Source of the DNA: a bacterium
GTDB lineage: Bacteria > Desulfobacterota > Deferrisomatia > Deferrisomatales > BM512
Length of the DNA: 52,718 nucleotides
Assembly: GCA_004322275.1 (NCBI GenBank)
Contig: SCTA01000008.1
Span: 1-52,718, forward strand
Reading direction: 5' to 3'
The position numbers and the translations under genes were made by a program. The notes below the pieces were generated by a model. That model was not told the origin of the DNA and did no database searches. It worked only from the letters and a program-made list of their open reading frames with translations. The first letter of the stretch is position 1. Each line of letters starts with the position of its first letter. This document shows, in pieces, positions 38,341-47,500 of this stretch.

Positions 38341-38369
38341 TTGACCTTTCTGCGGAAACGGCAGATATT
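38341..38369 (+). promoter_or_regulatory. possible promoter upstream of the ECF sigma gene
   Basis: TTGACC (38341-38346), 17 bases, GATATT (38364-38369). It would give a leader of some 150 bases. The 299-base divergent intergenic space (38228-38526) also has a TTGACA at 38299 without a matching -10. No gene or clear riboswitch is seen in it. Confidence 0.3.
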
Positions 38370-38526
38370 TTGTATCAGCCGAAGGTTATTGTCAAACAAA
38401 TCACGCGGGAGTTACTATCGGCATCGCATTCGGCAAACTTTACCCGCGCACTAAAAAATTATATTCCGGGATAATCCCATTTCCACGGCGGCTTTCGGTT
38501 AGCGGCGGTTTTCAGGGAAACTCTAT

Positions 38527-39102
38527 TTGACGGTTGAAAATTTAGCGGACATAGACGCCGAGCTGGCCCAAAAGGCGCTTAAAGGCGACAAAAGGGCATT
38601 CGCGACGCTGGTCGAAAAATATCAGAGCGCCATCTACGGCTATGCCCTGCACTTTTTCCGTCATACCGACGCCGCCGAGGATATCGCGCAGGAAACCTTT
38701 CTTCGGGCTTACCGTTTTTTGCCCACTTACGATCCCTCCCGCAAATTCGTAACCTGGCTTTATTCCATTGCGAGAAACCTCTGCATAGACAGACACCGCG
38801 ACAACGCCAGAAGGGATCTTGTCCCCATCGACGACATCGCGGAACTGGAAATTACCTCGACCTCCTTCGGCGCTGATCCGCTACGCACGCTGGAGAGCAA
38901 GGAAGACAAGGAGGAAATTCTCGCCGCCGTGGCGAAACTGCCGGAAAAATACAGAACCCCGCTTATTCTCTGCTACATGGAGGAGATGTCCTATCAGGAG
39001 ATAAGCGAAGTTCTGGGAATATCTTTGAATAATACAAAAATCCGGATATTCAGGGCAAAGAAGATACTCCTCGAATATCTCGGACTTACGGAGCACCAAT
39101 GA
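38527..39102 (+). CDS. ECF-type RNA polymerase sigma factor
   Basis: The 191-residue protein has the two sigma domains of the RpoE-like class. Region 2 reads FATLVEKYQSAIYGYAL, then DAAEDIAQETFLRAYRFL (2.2-2.3) and TWLYSIARNLCIDRHRDNARR (2.4). Region 4 reads LPEKYRTPLILCYMEEMSYQEISEVLGI. It directs RNA polymerase to specific promoters when released by its anti-sigma factor, probably the zinc-finger protein encoded two genes on. Start is a TTG with a weak GGGA upstream. Its stop overlaps the next ATG by four bases. Confidence 0.93.
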   Translation: MTVENLADIDAELAQKALKGDKRAFATLVEKYQSAIYGYALHFFRHTDAAEDIAQETFLRAYRFLPTYDPSRKFVTWLYSIARNLCIDRHRDNARRDLVPIDDIAELEITSTSFGADPLRTLESKEDKEEILAAVAKLPEKYRTPLILCYMEEMSYQEISEVLGISLNNTKIRIFRAKKILLEYLGLTEHQ

Positions 39103-39692
39103 GCAGGAAGAAATACCTTTTGGGGGCGGTTTTCCTTTCGGCCCTGATAGTATGGGTATGGGCGCCCGTGGCCAACTCCTCCGGCGCGAAGCCGCCCGCC
39201 GCCGAAAATACGGCTAAAAACCCAAAAGATCCGCAGGCGCTCTGGGTTTACCGGCAGTCGATAGCGCTGGGGGTGCCCGAGACCGAACTCCTTACCCTCG
39301 CGGAGGCCTGCCGCGACCAGGGGTTCACTACAGCCGAAACGAGGAGGGTGCTGGGGCTCATCGCCAAGGCCAAACTCTCCGGCCTTCCCCACGAAGACCT
39401 TCTGGCGAAGCTGCGCGAAGGGCTCGCCAAAAAGGCCGGGGCCGAGGCGATAGACGAGGCCCTTTCCGCCAAGGCCAAAACCCTGAAGCGTTCCAAGGAC
39501 CTCGTCGATTCCATGATAATGGAGGGGTGGAACGTGACCGATTACAATCTGGCCATAAAGATAGTCGCCGACGCGATGGACGCGGGCTCCACGCCCCAGA
39601 ACATCCTTTCGGTGGTTCGCGGAGACAAAAAGAGACCCGAGGGGATGCCCGACGTGAAAAAAGTTTTTCATCCCCTTGAGCCCGGCGAGTAA
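39099..39692 (+). CDS. exported helical protein of unknown function
   Basis: The 197-residue protein has a signal peptide or single anchor (YLLGAVFLSALIVWVWAPVA) and a largely helical mature part rich in A, K, L and E, with repeated short helix-turn units (VPETELLTLAEACRDQG, LPHEDLLAKLREG). I do not recognise a family. It sits between the ECF sigma factor and the anti-sigma-like protein, its ATG overlapping the sigma stop, so it is coupled to them and may sense or transmit the periplasmic signal. That role is inference. Confidence 0.72.
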   Translation: MSRKKYLLGAVFLSALIVWVWAPVANSSGAKPPAAENTAKNPKDPQALWVYRQSIALGVPETELLTLAEACRDQGFTTAETRRVLGLIAKAKLSGLPHEDLLAKLREGLAKKAGAEAIDEALSAKAKTLKRSKDLVDSMIMEGWNVTDYNLAIKIVADAMDAGSTPQNILSVVRGDKKRPEGMPDVKKVFHPLEPGE

Positions 39693-39756
39693 CAAAAGCA
39701 AAGCCTTGCCGTATATAAGATAGTCCGTGAACCAATCCTTGATTCAGGAGTCAGAC

Positions 39757-40410
39757 ATGCAGTGCAAGGACATTGAGGCTTTGTGGGTTGCCCGCCTTGA
39801 CGGAGCGGTATCCGCCGATCTGGAATCGGAGATGGGCGTGCATATCGACGGATGCGAAAGGTGCAGGAAATTCGTGGCTTCCATGGAGAAGCTCGAATAC
39901 GCCCTTGAGGTTATCGGCGACGAAAAGCCCGAGGCTCCCCCCTTCCTGAAGGCCAGAATAATGGCCCGGCTGGAGGAGGAGAGGGCGCCCCTCGGTTCCC
40001 GCATTTTCGGTTGGCTGACGGCCCCGCGTCTTATCGCCGCCTCTTTGGTGGCCATAGCCTTTTTCGGAGGGCTGGCCACTCGCGAGATGATGCTCAGGAG
40101 CCCCCTAAAGGATTCTCTGGCGATGCAGAAAGTCGCTTTTGAGTTCGAGGCCCCCAACGCCAGCAACGTAAGTCTTGTCGGCGATTTCAACGACTGGGGG
40201 CTCAGGGACGTTCCTATTTCCGCCAACCAGTCGGGCGGAAGATGGGTTTTCGAGGTCAAGCTCGTGCCCGGGCGCTATCAGTACGCTTTTGTAGTGGACG
40301 GGAAAAAATGGTTGCCTGACCCCAAGGCCGCGGGTATTATCCCCGATGGTTTCGGGGGGCAGAATTCGGTGCTCTACATACAGGGCGGACAAAAGCCGAC
40401 CCTGTTGTAA
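39757..40410 (+). CDS. zinc-finger anti-sigma-like protein with C-terminal CBM48-like domain
   Basis: The 217-residue protein starts with a putative zinc finger of the anti-sigma (zf-HC2) type: VHIDGCERC supplies H-x3-C-x2-C. One membrane helix follows (PRLIAASLVAIAFFGGLA, about 94-112). The outer part (about 130-217) resembles the early-set/CBM48 glycogen-recognition fold: NVSLVGDFNDWG, LVPGRYQYAFVVDGKKWLPD. It would hold the ECF factor inside and bind a carbohydrate or other ligand outside. The ATG at 39757 follows GGAG by seven bases; a GTG ten codons earlier lacks a site. Confidence 0.82.
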   Translation: MQCKDIEALWVARLDGAVSADLESEMGVHIDGCERCRKFVASMEKLEYALEVIGDEKPEAPPFLKARIMARLEEERAPLGSRIFGWLTAPRLIAASLVAIAFFGGLATREMMLRSPLKDSLAMQKVAFEFEAPNASNVSLVGDFNDWGLRDVPISANQSGGRWVFEVKLVPGRYQYAFVVDGKKWLPDPKAAGIIPDGFGGQNSVLYIQGGQKPTLL

Positions 40411-40429
40411 AGCCCCTTAAAGCTCAGGG

Positions 40430-40447
40430 CCGCGGGGCGCGGTTTTT
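40430..40447 (+). terminator. short hairpin with T-run after the anti-sigma gene
   Basis: CCGC and GCGG around a five-base loop, followed by five T. It ends directly at the ATG at 40448, which makes that ATG an unlikely start for the next gene. The stem is short, so efficiency may be low. Confidence 0.45.
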
Positions 40448-40471
40448 ATGGCTACACGAAAGAGAGGGAGC

Positions 40472-42109
40472 ATGAAAAGCCGTCGGAGCAATGCGGCCGT
40501 TACCGGACGCGCCGGACTTTTCCTTAACGTGTCCGTGCTCTTGATTGCGATGCTTGCTCCGGGGGCAAAACCCGCCTTCGCCAACCGGCAGATCGCGGGG
40601 AATCACAACTTTGTCGTCCTCGGCTCGACCGCCTCCGGAATCTGCGACGTATGCCATGCCGCCGGGGGAGGCGCCCAGGGTACGCAGGGGCAGGACAGCA
40701 GCCTTCGCGTTTTTAGGTTTCCCGGAGCCGACGATATAGCGAGATGCTCGGGCAACTGCCACTCCGCGCCTAACTACCCGATAGAAGGCATAACCGTCAG
40801 CGCTCCGCAGCCCAACCACCTCGCTCCGGTTCCCGCCAACCAGCCCAGATGCTTCAACAACACGGTGGGGTGTCATCTCGCCGCCACCTACTGGGACTGC
40901 CTTCTGTGCCACAACCAGACCTTCATGCAAAACACCTTCGGGCAGGCCACCGGCAATGACAGCGCCCTCAACGCACCCGGCATAGATAAGTTCAGGGCGC
41001 TGGCGAGCCACAAGCACACCACCACCTACGCTGCCCCTTACGACAACGCCGCGAACAACTCCTGCCTTAAATGCCACGGCATGTCGGCGGGTACGGCTCA
41101 CCCCGGCGGGGCCACGGACAACACCGGAGTGCTTGTTTACCCCGACAGCGTCGCGGGTCACGCGGCAGGGGAAGCGATAATCCCGTCGAGTCCGACCGAT
41201 CCGGATTACCACGAATATCAGGATTTTTGCCTCTCCTGCCACGACGGCAGGGCCGACGCGGGCGTCCCCGCCGCGATACAGCTCAACGGCGCCAGCGTCC
41301 CGGCCATGCCCAGGTTCGACTACAACGAAGAGTTCCTGAGCGGCGGGAGCAGAACTTTCCCGAGCAATCCTCCCTATCTCGCCCTTTCCGCCACTTCTAT
41401 GGCCAATTACCCCGCGAACAATTACTTTGAAAAGAACGGCCACGGCCGGGCAACGAGCTTGGGCGGCTCGGCCATGAATCTCACCTGCCTCGAAAAGGCG
41501 GGCACGGGCACGGGCTGTCATTCCGTCCACGGCACGGCAAACACGGTGCTGCTGGACGACGAGGGTTTCGTCGCCTCCACTCCCCCCGTTGATACGATAA
41601 GCGAGCTTGGCAACAACGTCTGCATGACCTGCCACCCGAGGAACATTCTGGGAGCGGGGACCGGCATCTCCAAGTTCCACTCCTGGCTGGGGACCGGGGG
41701 AGTGCTTCACGCGGGCCCTGTGGAAAGCACAGTCGTCTGGGGAAGCGCGGCCAGCGACGCGAACATGGAAGTCAACGACCCCGGAACCCAGGTGCCGTCG
41801 CCCACCTGGTACCCTAACGACAACGCGAGGATACTGCCCTTCTACGCCCTGCCCGCCACTTTGGCTACCAGCCGGCTTTACTACGTGACGGGGACGAACA
41901 ATTTCGTCGATAACATGTCCGTCGCCTGCGTTACCTGCCACGATCCCCACGGGACGTCGGATTTTTATCAGGGGTATAACGCCGACACCGGAACTTGCAT
42001 TAAAGATGCGGCCGGCAACTGTTACCAGACCGTCGCGATGCTCAGGAAGTTCATGTCCTCCATAGATTTCGGTGACCCTCTTTGCAGTGAGTGCCACGTC
42101 GAGCCCTGA
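40472..42109 (+). CDS. exported multiheme c-type cytochrome (7 CxxCH, plus wider-spaced motifs)
   Basis: The 545-residue protein has a signal peptide (LFLNVSVLLIAMLAPGAKPAFA). Seven canonical heme sites are visible: CDVCH, CLLCH, CLKCH, CLSCH, CMTCH, CVTCH and CSECH. CSGNCH has three residues between the cysteines, and two long forms (CFNNTVGCH, and CLEK...GCH) might bind heme atypically. The rest is low-complexity loop sequence typical of extracellular or periplasmic cytochromes. The ATG at 40472 has GAGAGG upstream; the one at 40448 follows a terminator-like T-run and has none. It heads the cytochrome cluster. Confidence 0.9.
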   Translation: MKSRRSNAAVTGRAGLFLNVSVLLIAMLAPGAKPAFANRQIAGNHNFVVLGSTASGICDVCHAAGGGAQGTQGQDSSLRVFRFPGADDIARCSGNCHSAPNYPIEGITVSAPQPNHLAPVPANQPRCFNNTVGCHLAATYWDCLLCHNQTFMQNTFGQATGNDSALNAPGIDKFRALASHKHTTTYAAPYDNAANNSCLKCHGMSAGTAHPGGATDNTGVLVYPDSVAGHAAGEAIIPSSPTDPDYHEYQDFCLSCHDGRADAGVPAAIQLNGASVPAMPRFDYNEEFLSGGSRTFPSNPPYLALSATSMANYPANNYFEKNGHGRATSLGGSAMNLTCLEKAGTGTGCHSVHGTANTVLLDDEGFVASTPPVDTISELGNNVCMTCHPRNILGAGTGISKFHSWLGTGGVLHAGPVESTVVWGSAASDANMEVNDPGTQVPSPTWYPNDNARILPFYALPATLATSRLYYVTGTNNFVDNMSVACVTCHDPHGTSDFYQGYNADTGTCIKDAAGNCYQTVAMLRKFMSSIDFGDPLCSECHVEP

Positions 42110-42253
42110 GCGCCATTTTGTTGTTACTCGTTTAAAAATTGGGGTGAGAATTTAAGGGGTAAATGTTAGAATAATTAACTGTTATTTAACGCTCTTTCCC
42201 CGAACCTTGAGTTTTTCGGGCGAGGGGTTGGGCGAATCGCAGTGGAAGGCGTA

Positions 42254-43138
42254 ATGAAACTGCACAAAACCTGTCAATGGATAGCGGTGGTGTGCCTTGC
42301 TTTGGGCGCATCTTTTGCTTTTCCGCGCCTTGTTTCCGCGGCGGATAAAGCCAAACCCTCCGATACTCCGGCCGCGGAAAAGCCGCTTTACGCCGACCTT
42401 GAGGGGCAGGTGGTCGACGAAGGGGGCAATCCCATCCCCGGAGTCGTAGTCAACCTCCTTTACGAGACCTCCCTGGCCGACGAGAACGGAAAATTCCGCT
42501 TCCAGAAGATACCCACCATCCATACCTCCGTCGTATCCCTGCAGGTCGCGAACGACTCCGGCATGGTAATAGGCTGCACCTCTTTTGACATACCGGTCCG
42601 TTATTATCCCGTCGCCGCCAGCGAGGGAGACAGGGTCGACGTGGTCATCGCGGAGCCCGGAGTGGACACCTTCGTGACACTCAAGCTAAAGAGCGTAACC
42701 ATTGACAAGGTGAACGATTACTGCTCGGCCTGCCACACGAAGAATCCCTGCGTCGAGACCACCACTTTCGGCTCCATGATCAAAAAAGACGACAAGAAGC
42801 TGCGTGGACTCATCGTCAAGGAATCGGAGCTACCGAAGGTTCGCGAAAACTTCATGAAGCTCGGCCTCTCCAAGGACAGTTACAGATATATCCGTCATCA
42901 GGATACCCATCCCGATAACTTTGAAATGAACCAGGCAGTGGCGCAGACAGGCGAAAGGGCGGGACTCTTCAAGCAGCCCGAAAAACTTAAAATGCGCGTT
43001 ATCAGGGAAAACAATCAGACTCGCCACTACGTTATCTGCGACTCCTGCCATACGCGCCATCTGGCTACGGAGCAGCGGCAATTCGTAGTCATGGCGTTTG
43101 ATGAAGAGAGCCAGCTCTGCTATCAGTGCCACAATTGA
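42254..43138 (+). CDS. triheme c-type cytochrome with a carboxypeptidase-regulatory-like domain
   Basis: The 294-residue protein has a signal peptide (WIAVVCLALGASFAFPRLVSA). A beta-sandwich of the carboxypeptidase-regulatory/CnaB-like type follows (DLEGQVVDEGGNPIPGVVV, ADENGKFRFQKIP; about 45-130). Three heme sites come last: CSACH, CDSCH and CYQCH. Extra histidines between them could be distal ligands. The sandwich domain usually mediates surface or protein contacts, so this may be a tethered or partner-binding cytochrome. ATG at 42254 follows GAAGG by five bases. The lipoprotein gene begins 11 bases after the stop. The 144-base gap upstream shows only a weak hairpin. Confidence 0.88.
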   Translation: MKLHKTCQWIAVVCLALGASFAFPRLVSAADKAKPSDTPAAEKPLYADLEGQVVDEGGNPIPGVVVNLLYETSLADENGKFRFQKIPTIHTSVVSLQVANDSGMVIGCTSFDIPVRYYPVAASEGDRVDVVIAEPGVDTFVTLKLKSVTIDKVNDYCSACHTKNPCVETTTFGSMIKKDDKKLRGLIVKESELPKVRENFMKLGLSKDSYRYIRHQDTHPDNFEMNQAVAQTGERAGLFKQPEKLKMRVIRENNQTRHYVICDSCHTRHLATEQRQFVVMAFDEESQLCYQCHN

Positions 43139-43149
43139 GATTTGACAAG

Positions 43150-44592
43150 ATGAATAGATTTTCAGGCCGGGCTCTTTTGTCCGCGGCTGTGCTTGCGGGT
43201 TTTTTGCTGTCGGGGTGCGTGCCTGCTCCCGCGGTCGTCAAGGAAGAGAAGGTTCCTGCGAAGGCGGAAGCGCCGGTTGAGGCGAAACCGGTCAAACCGG
43301 CGGCGGCGGTCAGGCCGACGGTTGTAATGCCCCCGCCTCCGCCCGAAAAGAGCGACGCCGAAATTCTGGAGGAGGCCAAGCTCCGCGCAGCCGCCTTGCG
43401 GCCCGTGGTCGATGCCGAGATAGCTATGGTCAGGCCGGGCCCGATACCCGAGCCGGAAGTCAAAAAACCTTCCGCTCCGGTGAAGGAGACGCCCGAGCCG
43501 GGCGCGCAGAGGCTCCGGAAGCCTCCGCCGACGGTCGAGCAGTCCCCGGCCCCCATTGCCGCGGCGGTCGAAGCCGCCGTCACGGTAGCCGCCGCGCCGG
43601 TGGAAACGAAAGCCGCGCCCGTTACGGCCGCCCCGGCGCCGCAGGACGCGAGTCCGGCCAAGGGCAACGGAAGTAACTCCAACGGCGGGGTTTTTACCTC
43701 CGCCGAAGCGCCCGCGCTGACTTCCGTGGCGTCCTACACCACCTCAAACGGCCTTCCGGAGAATCTGGTGACGGCCGTCTACGTGGACGAGAGCGACGCC
43801 TGGGTGGGCACGAACGGGGGAGGGGTGGCGAGGTTCAACTTCGCCGAGAACAACTGGATCATCACCAAAAAGGTCGATGGCCTCATTTCGGATTTCGTTA
43901 CCGACATCGCCAAATACAAAGGGAGGATTTTTGTCGGGACCGACGTGGGGATTTCAATCTGGGACGGCATCGCCTGGCAGAACAAGCAGACGGAAGACAA
44001 GCTGGAGCTTGCCAACTCCACCTTCGCCCCCGGCGAAAACACGCTTTGGCTGGCCGCCCGGAACATGCGCGGCGGGCTGCTTGAGTTCGACGGCGAAAAG
44101 TGGCTGAACAGGTCGAATATCCGCGCGGGAGTCATCCTGAACAACGTTTCGGCGATGGCCTTCGATAAAAAGGAAATATGGCTGGGCACCACCAGCAGAG
44201 GCCTTTACGTTAAAAGAGCGAGAGACTGGGAAATTTTTTCGGTTACCGAAGGAATTGCAAGCAACTTTATATACTCGATCGCAGTAAAAGAAGATAAGGC
44301 CTTTCTCGGAGGGTGCTGCGGTCTCAGTTATTACGACGGTTCGCGCTGGACGATCTTTGACGTTCCCGACGGGCTTTCCCATTCCACGGTTAACGACGTC
44401 GTTTACGACGGCGCAATCGTGTGGCTGGGAACGAAGAACGGGCTTTGCGCCTACAACGGGGAGGAGTTCACCAGCTATTACGCCGAAGACGGCGTATTGG
44501 TAGACAACAGGGTGACTTCGATTTTTGTTCGGGGCGACGAACTGTGGATCGGCACAGCCGGTGGTCTGAGCCGCCTTAAAAAAGGCGAATGA
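43150..44592 (+). CDS. lipoprotein with Pro/Ala-rich stalk and beta-propeller (two-component-regulator-propeller-like)
   Basis: The 480-residue protein has a lipobox (FLLSGC) and a long low-complexity stalk of P, A, K, V and E to about residue 190. A propeller follows, built of repeats like DAWVGTNGGGVARFN, GRIFVGTDVGISIWDG, EIWLGTTSRGLYVK, AIVWLGTKNGLCAYNG and ELWIGTAGGLSRL, the pattern of Reg_prop blades (about seven). It is probably anchored to the outer membrane and reaches out through the stalk. Placed between two cytochrome genes, 11 bases after one and overlapping the next, it may dock or organise them. No heme motif occurs in it. Start ATG at 43150; the upstream open frame overlaps the preceding gene. 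Confidence 0.85.
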   Translation: MNRFSGRALLSAAVLAGFLLSGCVPAPAVVKEEKVPAKAEAPVEAKPVKPAAAVRPTVVMPPPPPEKSDAEILEEAKLRAAALRPVVDAEIAMVRPGPIPEPEVKKPSAPVKETPEPGAQRLRKPPPTVEQSPAPIAAAVEAAVTVAAAPVETKAAPVTAAPAPQDASPAKGNGSNSNGGVFTSAEAPALTSVASYTTSNGLPENLVTAVYVDESDAWVGTNGGGVARFNFAENNWIITKKVDGLISDFVTDIAKYKGRIFVGTDVGISIWDGIAWQNKQTEDKLELANSTFAPGENTLWLAARNMRGGLLEFDGEKWLNRSNIRAGVILNNVSAMAFDKKEIWLGTTSRGLYVKRARDWEIFSVTEGIASNFIYSIAVKEDKAFLGGCCGLSYYDGSRWTIFDVPDGLSHSTVNDVVYDGAIVWLGTKNGLCAYNGEEFTSYYAEDGVLVDNRVTSIFVRGDELWIGTAGGLSRLKKGE

Positions 44593-47500
44593 TGAGTGGA
44601 GTGAAAACCTTGACGAAAAACCTTCTTTCCGGATTCGTCACAAGGGTGATCCCGCAAGTGTTTTTTGCAGCCGCAGTCGCGGCTATTGGTGTTTTATGCC
44701 TTCCCTTCGACGCCCTTGCGGACCATTCGCTGGACAACAAGTGCGTGGCCTGCCACACGCTCCGCTCGACGAACGTGGTTCCCGGGTCGCGCAACGTCCT
44801 TTTCGACCGCGTCAACGACTTTCTCTATCAATCGGAATGGTATTGCGGCGCCGGAGTCTGGGGGAACCTGCTTACCACCGCTTCTACGCCTCTGGATTGC
44901 AGTTACTGTCATGAAGTCGACGTCGCTTTCGAGATACAGATAGCCAAAGGCGGCAAGAGAAACGTCGGCATCGGCGTCGGCTCCGCCCACCCGGTTGACG
45001 TTCTCGGCGACGAATACACCTACGCGGCGAACATCCGCATAGTCTGCAACGACTGCCACAACGGCGCGACCCCCGGCACCCTCGTCCCGGAAACGCTCTG
45101 CACCAAAAGCGCGACCGACGGCTATCCGAACCATCAGAACATGGTCATAGGTGCCGGCAAGGCGCTGCCGGGAGCCAACAACCTCACCGACAATCCGCCG
45201 AGGCTCAGCCTCCCCTACGGAACGGACGTGGACTGGACGAAGGCCACCTTCGTTGCCGCCGACGTTCTCTGCTTTATCTGCCACGACGCGAGCGATTCGA
45301 CCAATCCTCCCTACTCCGGCGCTTCCCTGATCGAGTCGGGGATGAAGAACATAATGGCGGATTACAACCGCACCGGAGGGGGCCACAACACGCCGAATTC
45401 AGGCACGGGAGTCGGCAATGTCGCCAACAAAAAGCTCGCCTGTTACCACTGCCACGACCCCCACGCGTCAACGGATCCGCCTCCCACCGGTACGGCGAAT
45501 AACGAAGCTCTCATCCTGAATCTCGGCGGTATCAACAAGGCGTATCCTTACGGCGCGCCCGGGGACAACGACTTCACCGCCAGCGGTTACATCGCCGGCG
45601 GAACCGCCAACGGCGACGTAAAGGTCTGCGCACAGTGCCACAACGGAACCACCAAGGTCGAAAACGTCGCCGTGATGCAGTGGAACCTTGCATTTCCGGG
45701 CAACTACAAGTTCGCCTTCCATAAAAACGCCCACAACGGCGCGACAAGCTGCCTTACGAAAAACGGCGGATGCCACCAGTCGCCGCACTACAACAACACC
45801 TACGCCTGCCTCGACTGCCACTCCTCCAACACAACCTTCGGCACACAGACAAACGCCAAGCTGCTCGCGGTAAACAACGTCGGCAGCGAGCTTGACCTCC
45901 TGAACGGCATAAAGTCCAAGCACAACCTGAACTACAACCCGGCGCTGCCGCTGAACGTCGTTGCGAACAACGGCTGCCTGGCCTGCCACAACGTACCCGC
46001 CACCCTCCCCAATGACGGCAGAATAGTCGCGCTTCCTAACGGAACCACTTTCGCACCGCCGACTACCCCGATGCCCAACTGGCAGAGCCTTGTCGCCTAC
46101 GACGACTTCTGCATCGGCTGCCATGACGGGAGCGTCGACGCCGACGAAACCATGAGCGGGCTGAAGGCTCCCCGGGTTGAGAAGTATTTCAGAAACGGAG
46201 GCCACGGCAATACCTCCGCTTTCGTCTCCGCCAACCGGGCCGCTAAAATTCCATGCCTGCAGTGCCACGTCTACCATGGTTCCACAGCCTTCAAGCTCCT
46301 TCCGGGCAATGTCCAGACCATTGACGGGAAGGGCAAGGTGGTCAAGGGTTTTGACTACACTCCGCGTACGACAGGCACAACCTTCACTTTGGGTGGGATG
46401 CACGGGACAGAGCCCAACACGACCCGCCTCGACTACACCGATTACACCCTGTCGGGTTCCTCCAACAACGGTCGCCTTACAAACGACAACCGCAAGGCGT
46501 GGAAGTTCGCCGACTATACCAATTCCAATCCCTGGAGCACCTACTACGAGTCCACAGGAAACACCCCACTGCCCACAGATCCCGCAGGCACTGAGGTCAG
46601 CTTCGGCACCTCGGGCGACATGCTCGACCCGGCGAAGGTCCCCTGTGGCAGCAACGCTACCAACGCGCCCAAGCTCGGTTTTTGCAACGCCTGCCATTTT
46701 TCCAACAATTCAACCGACGGCACCGTCGACACCTTGGGCTGGGTCTACACCCACGAAGCCGATCAGGGCGGTGACGACTGCTCCAGCACGCTTTACAAAT
46801 CAACCCTTGACATGCACAAGGACTGCTCAGAGTGCCATGACCCCCACGGCTCGGGTGACGCCGGCAGCAACAATCCAAACTGGTTCATGGTGCGCGGCAA
46901 GATAGCCACAGGCTTCGGGACAGGCTCAGGCGACTGGGATACGTATAATGTAGTATTGGACAGCCCCGCGGGGGATCCGGACGGCATCTTCGCGGGTCCC
47001 GACGGACTCGACGAAATCGACGCCGACAACCGCGACGACATCTGCGCGGTTTGCCATACCACCACGGATCACAACAACAGGGCCGGGGCGGAAATCACAC
47101 CCCACCCCGAGGGCGGCGACTGCACGATCTGCCACGACCACGGCGGCACCAAGGGGGCTCCCTTCACGGGCAACCAGGCCCTGCTCGGTTTCCCGATCGA
47201 CATGCAGCCGGGCTACCCGATCTGCTTTGACTGCCACGGCGGAAACGAACCCGTAGCGGGAGACAAGCCTTACGAGGCTTCCGACGGCGTCGCCAACATG
47301 GTCAACTCCACGCAGTACAATACCTACGGCCACGGCCTCGACACCGCTTCCCAATACCCCGCGCCGAACCGGCTGGGCGCGCGCAACAGCGGCGCGGGTT
47401 ACACCGACGGCACCTCGACGCTCCCGACGGAGTGCACGGTGTGCCATGACGACTCCACTGCGCATCTGCCAAAAGCCTCATCGAATCCCTACCGCCTTAT

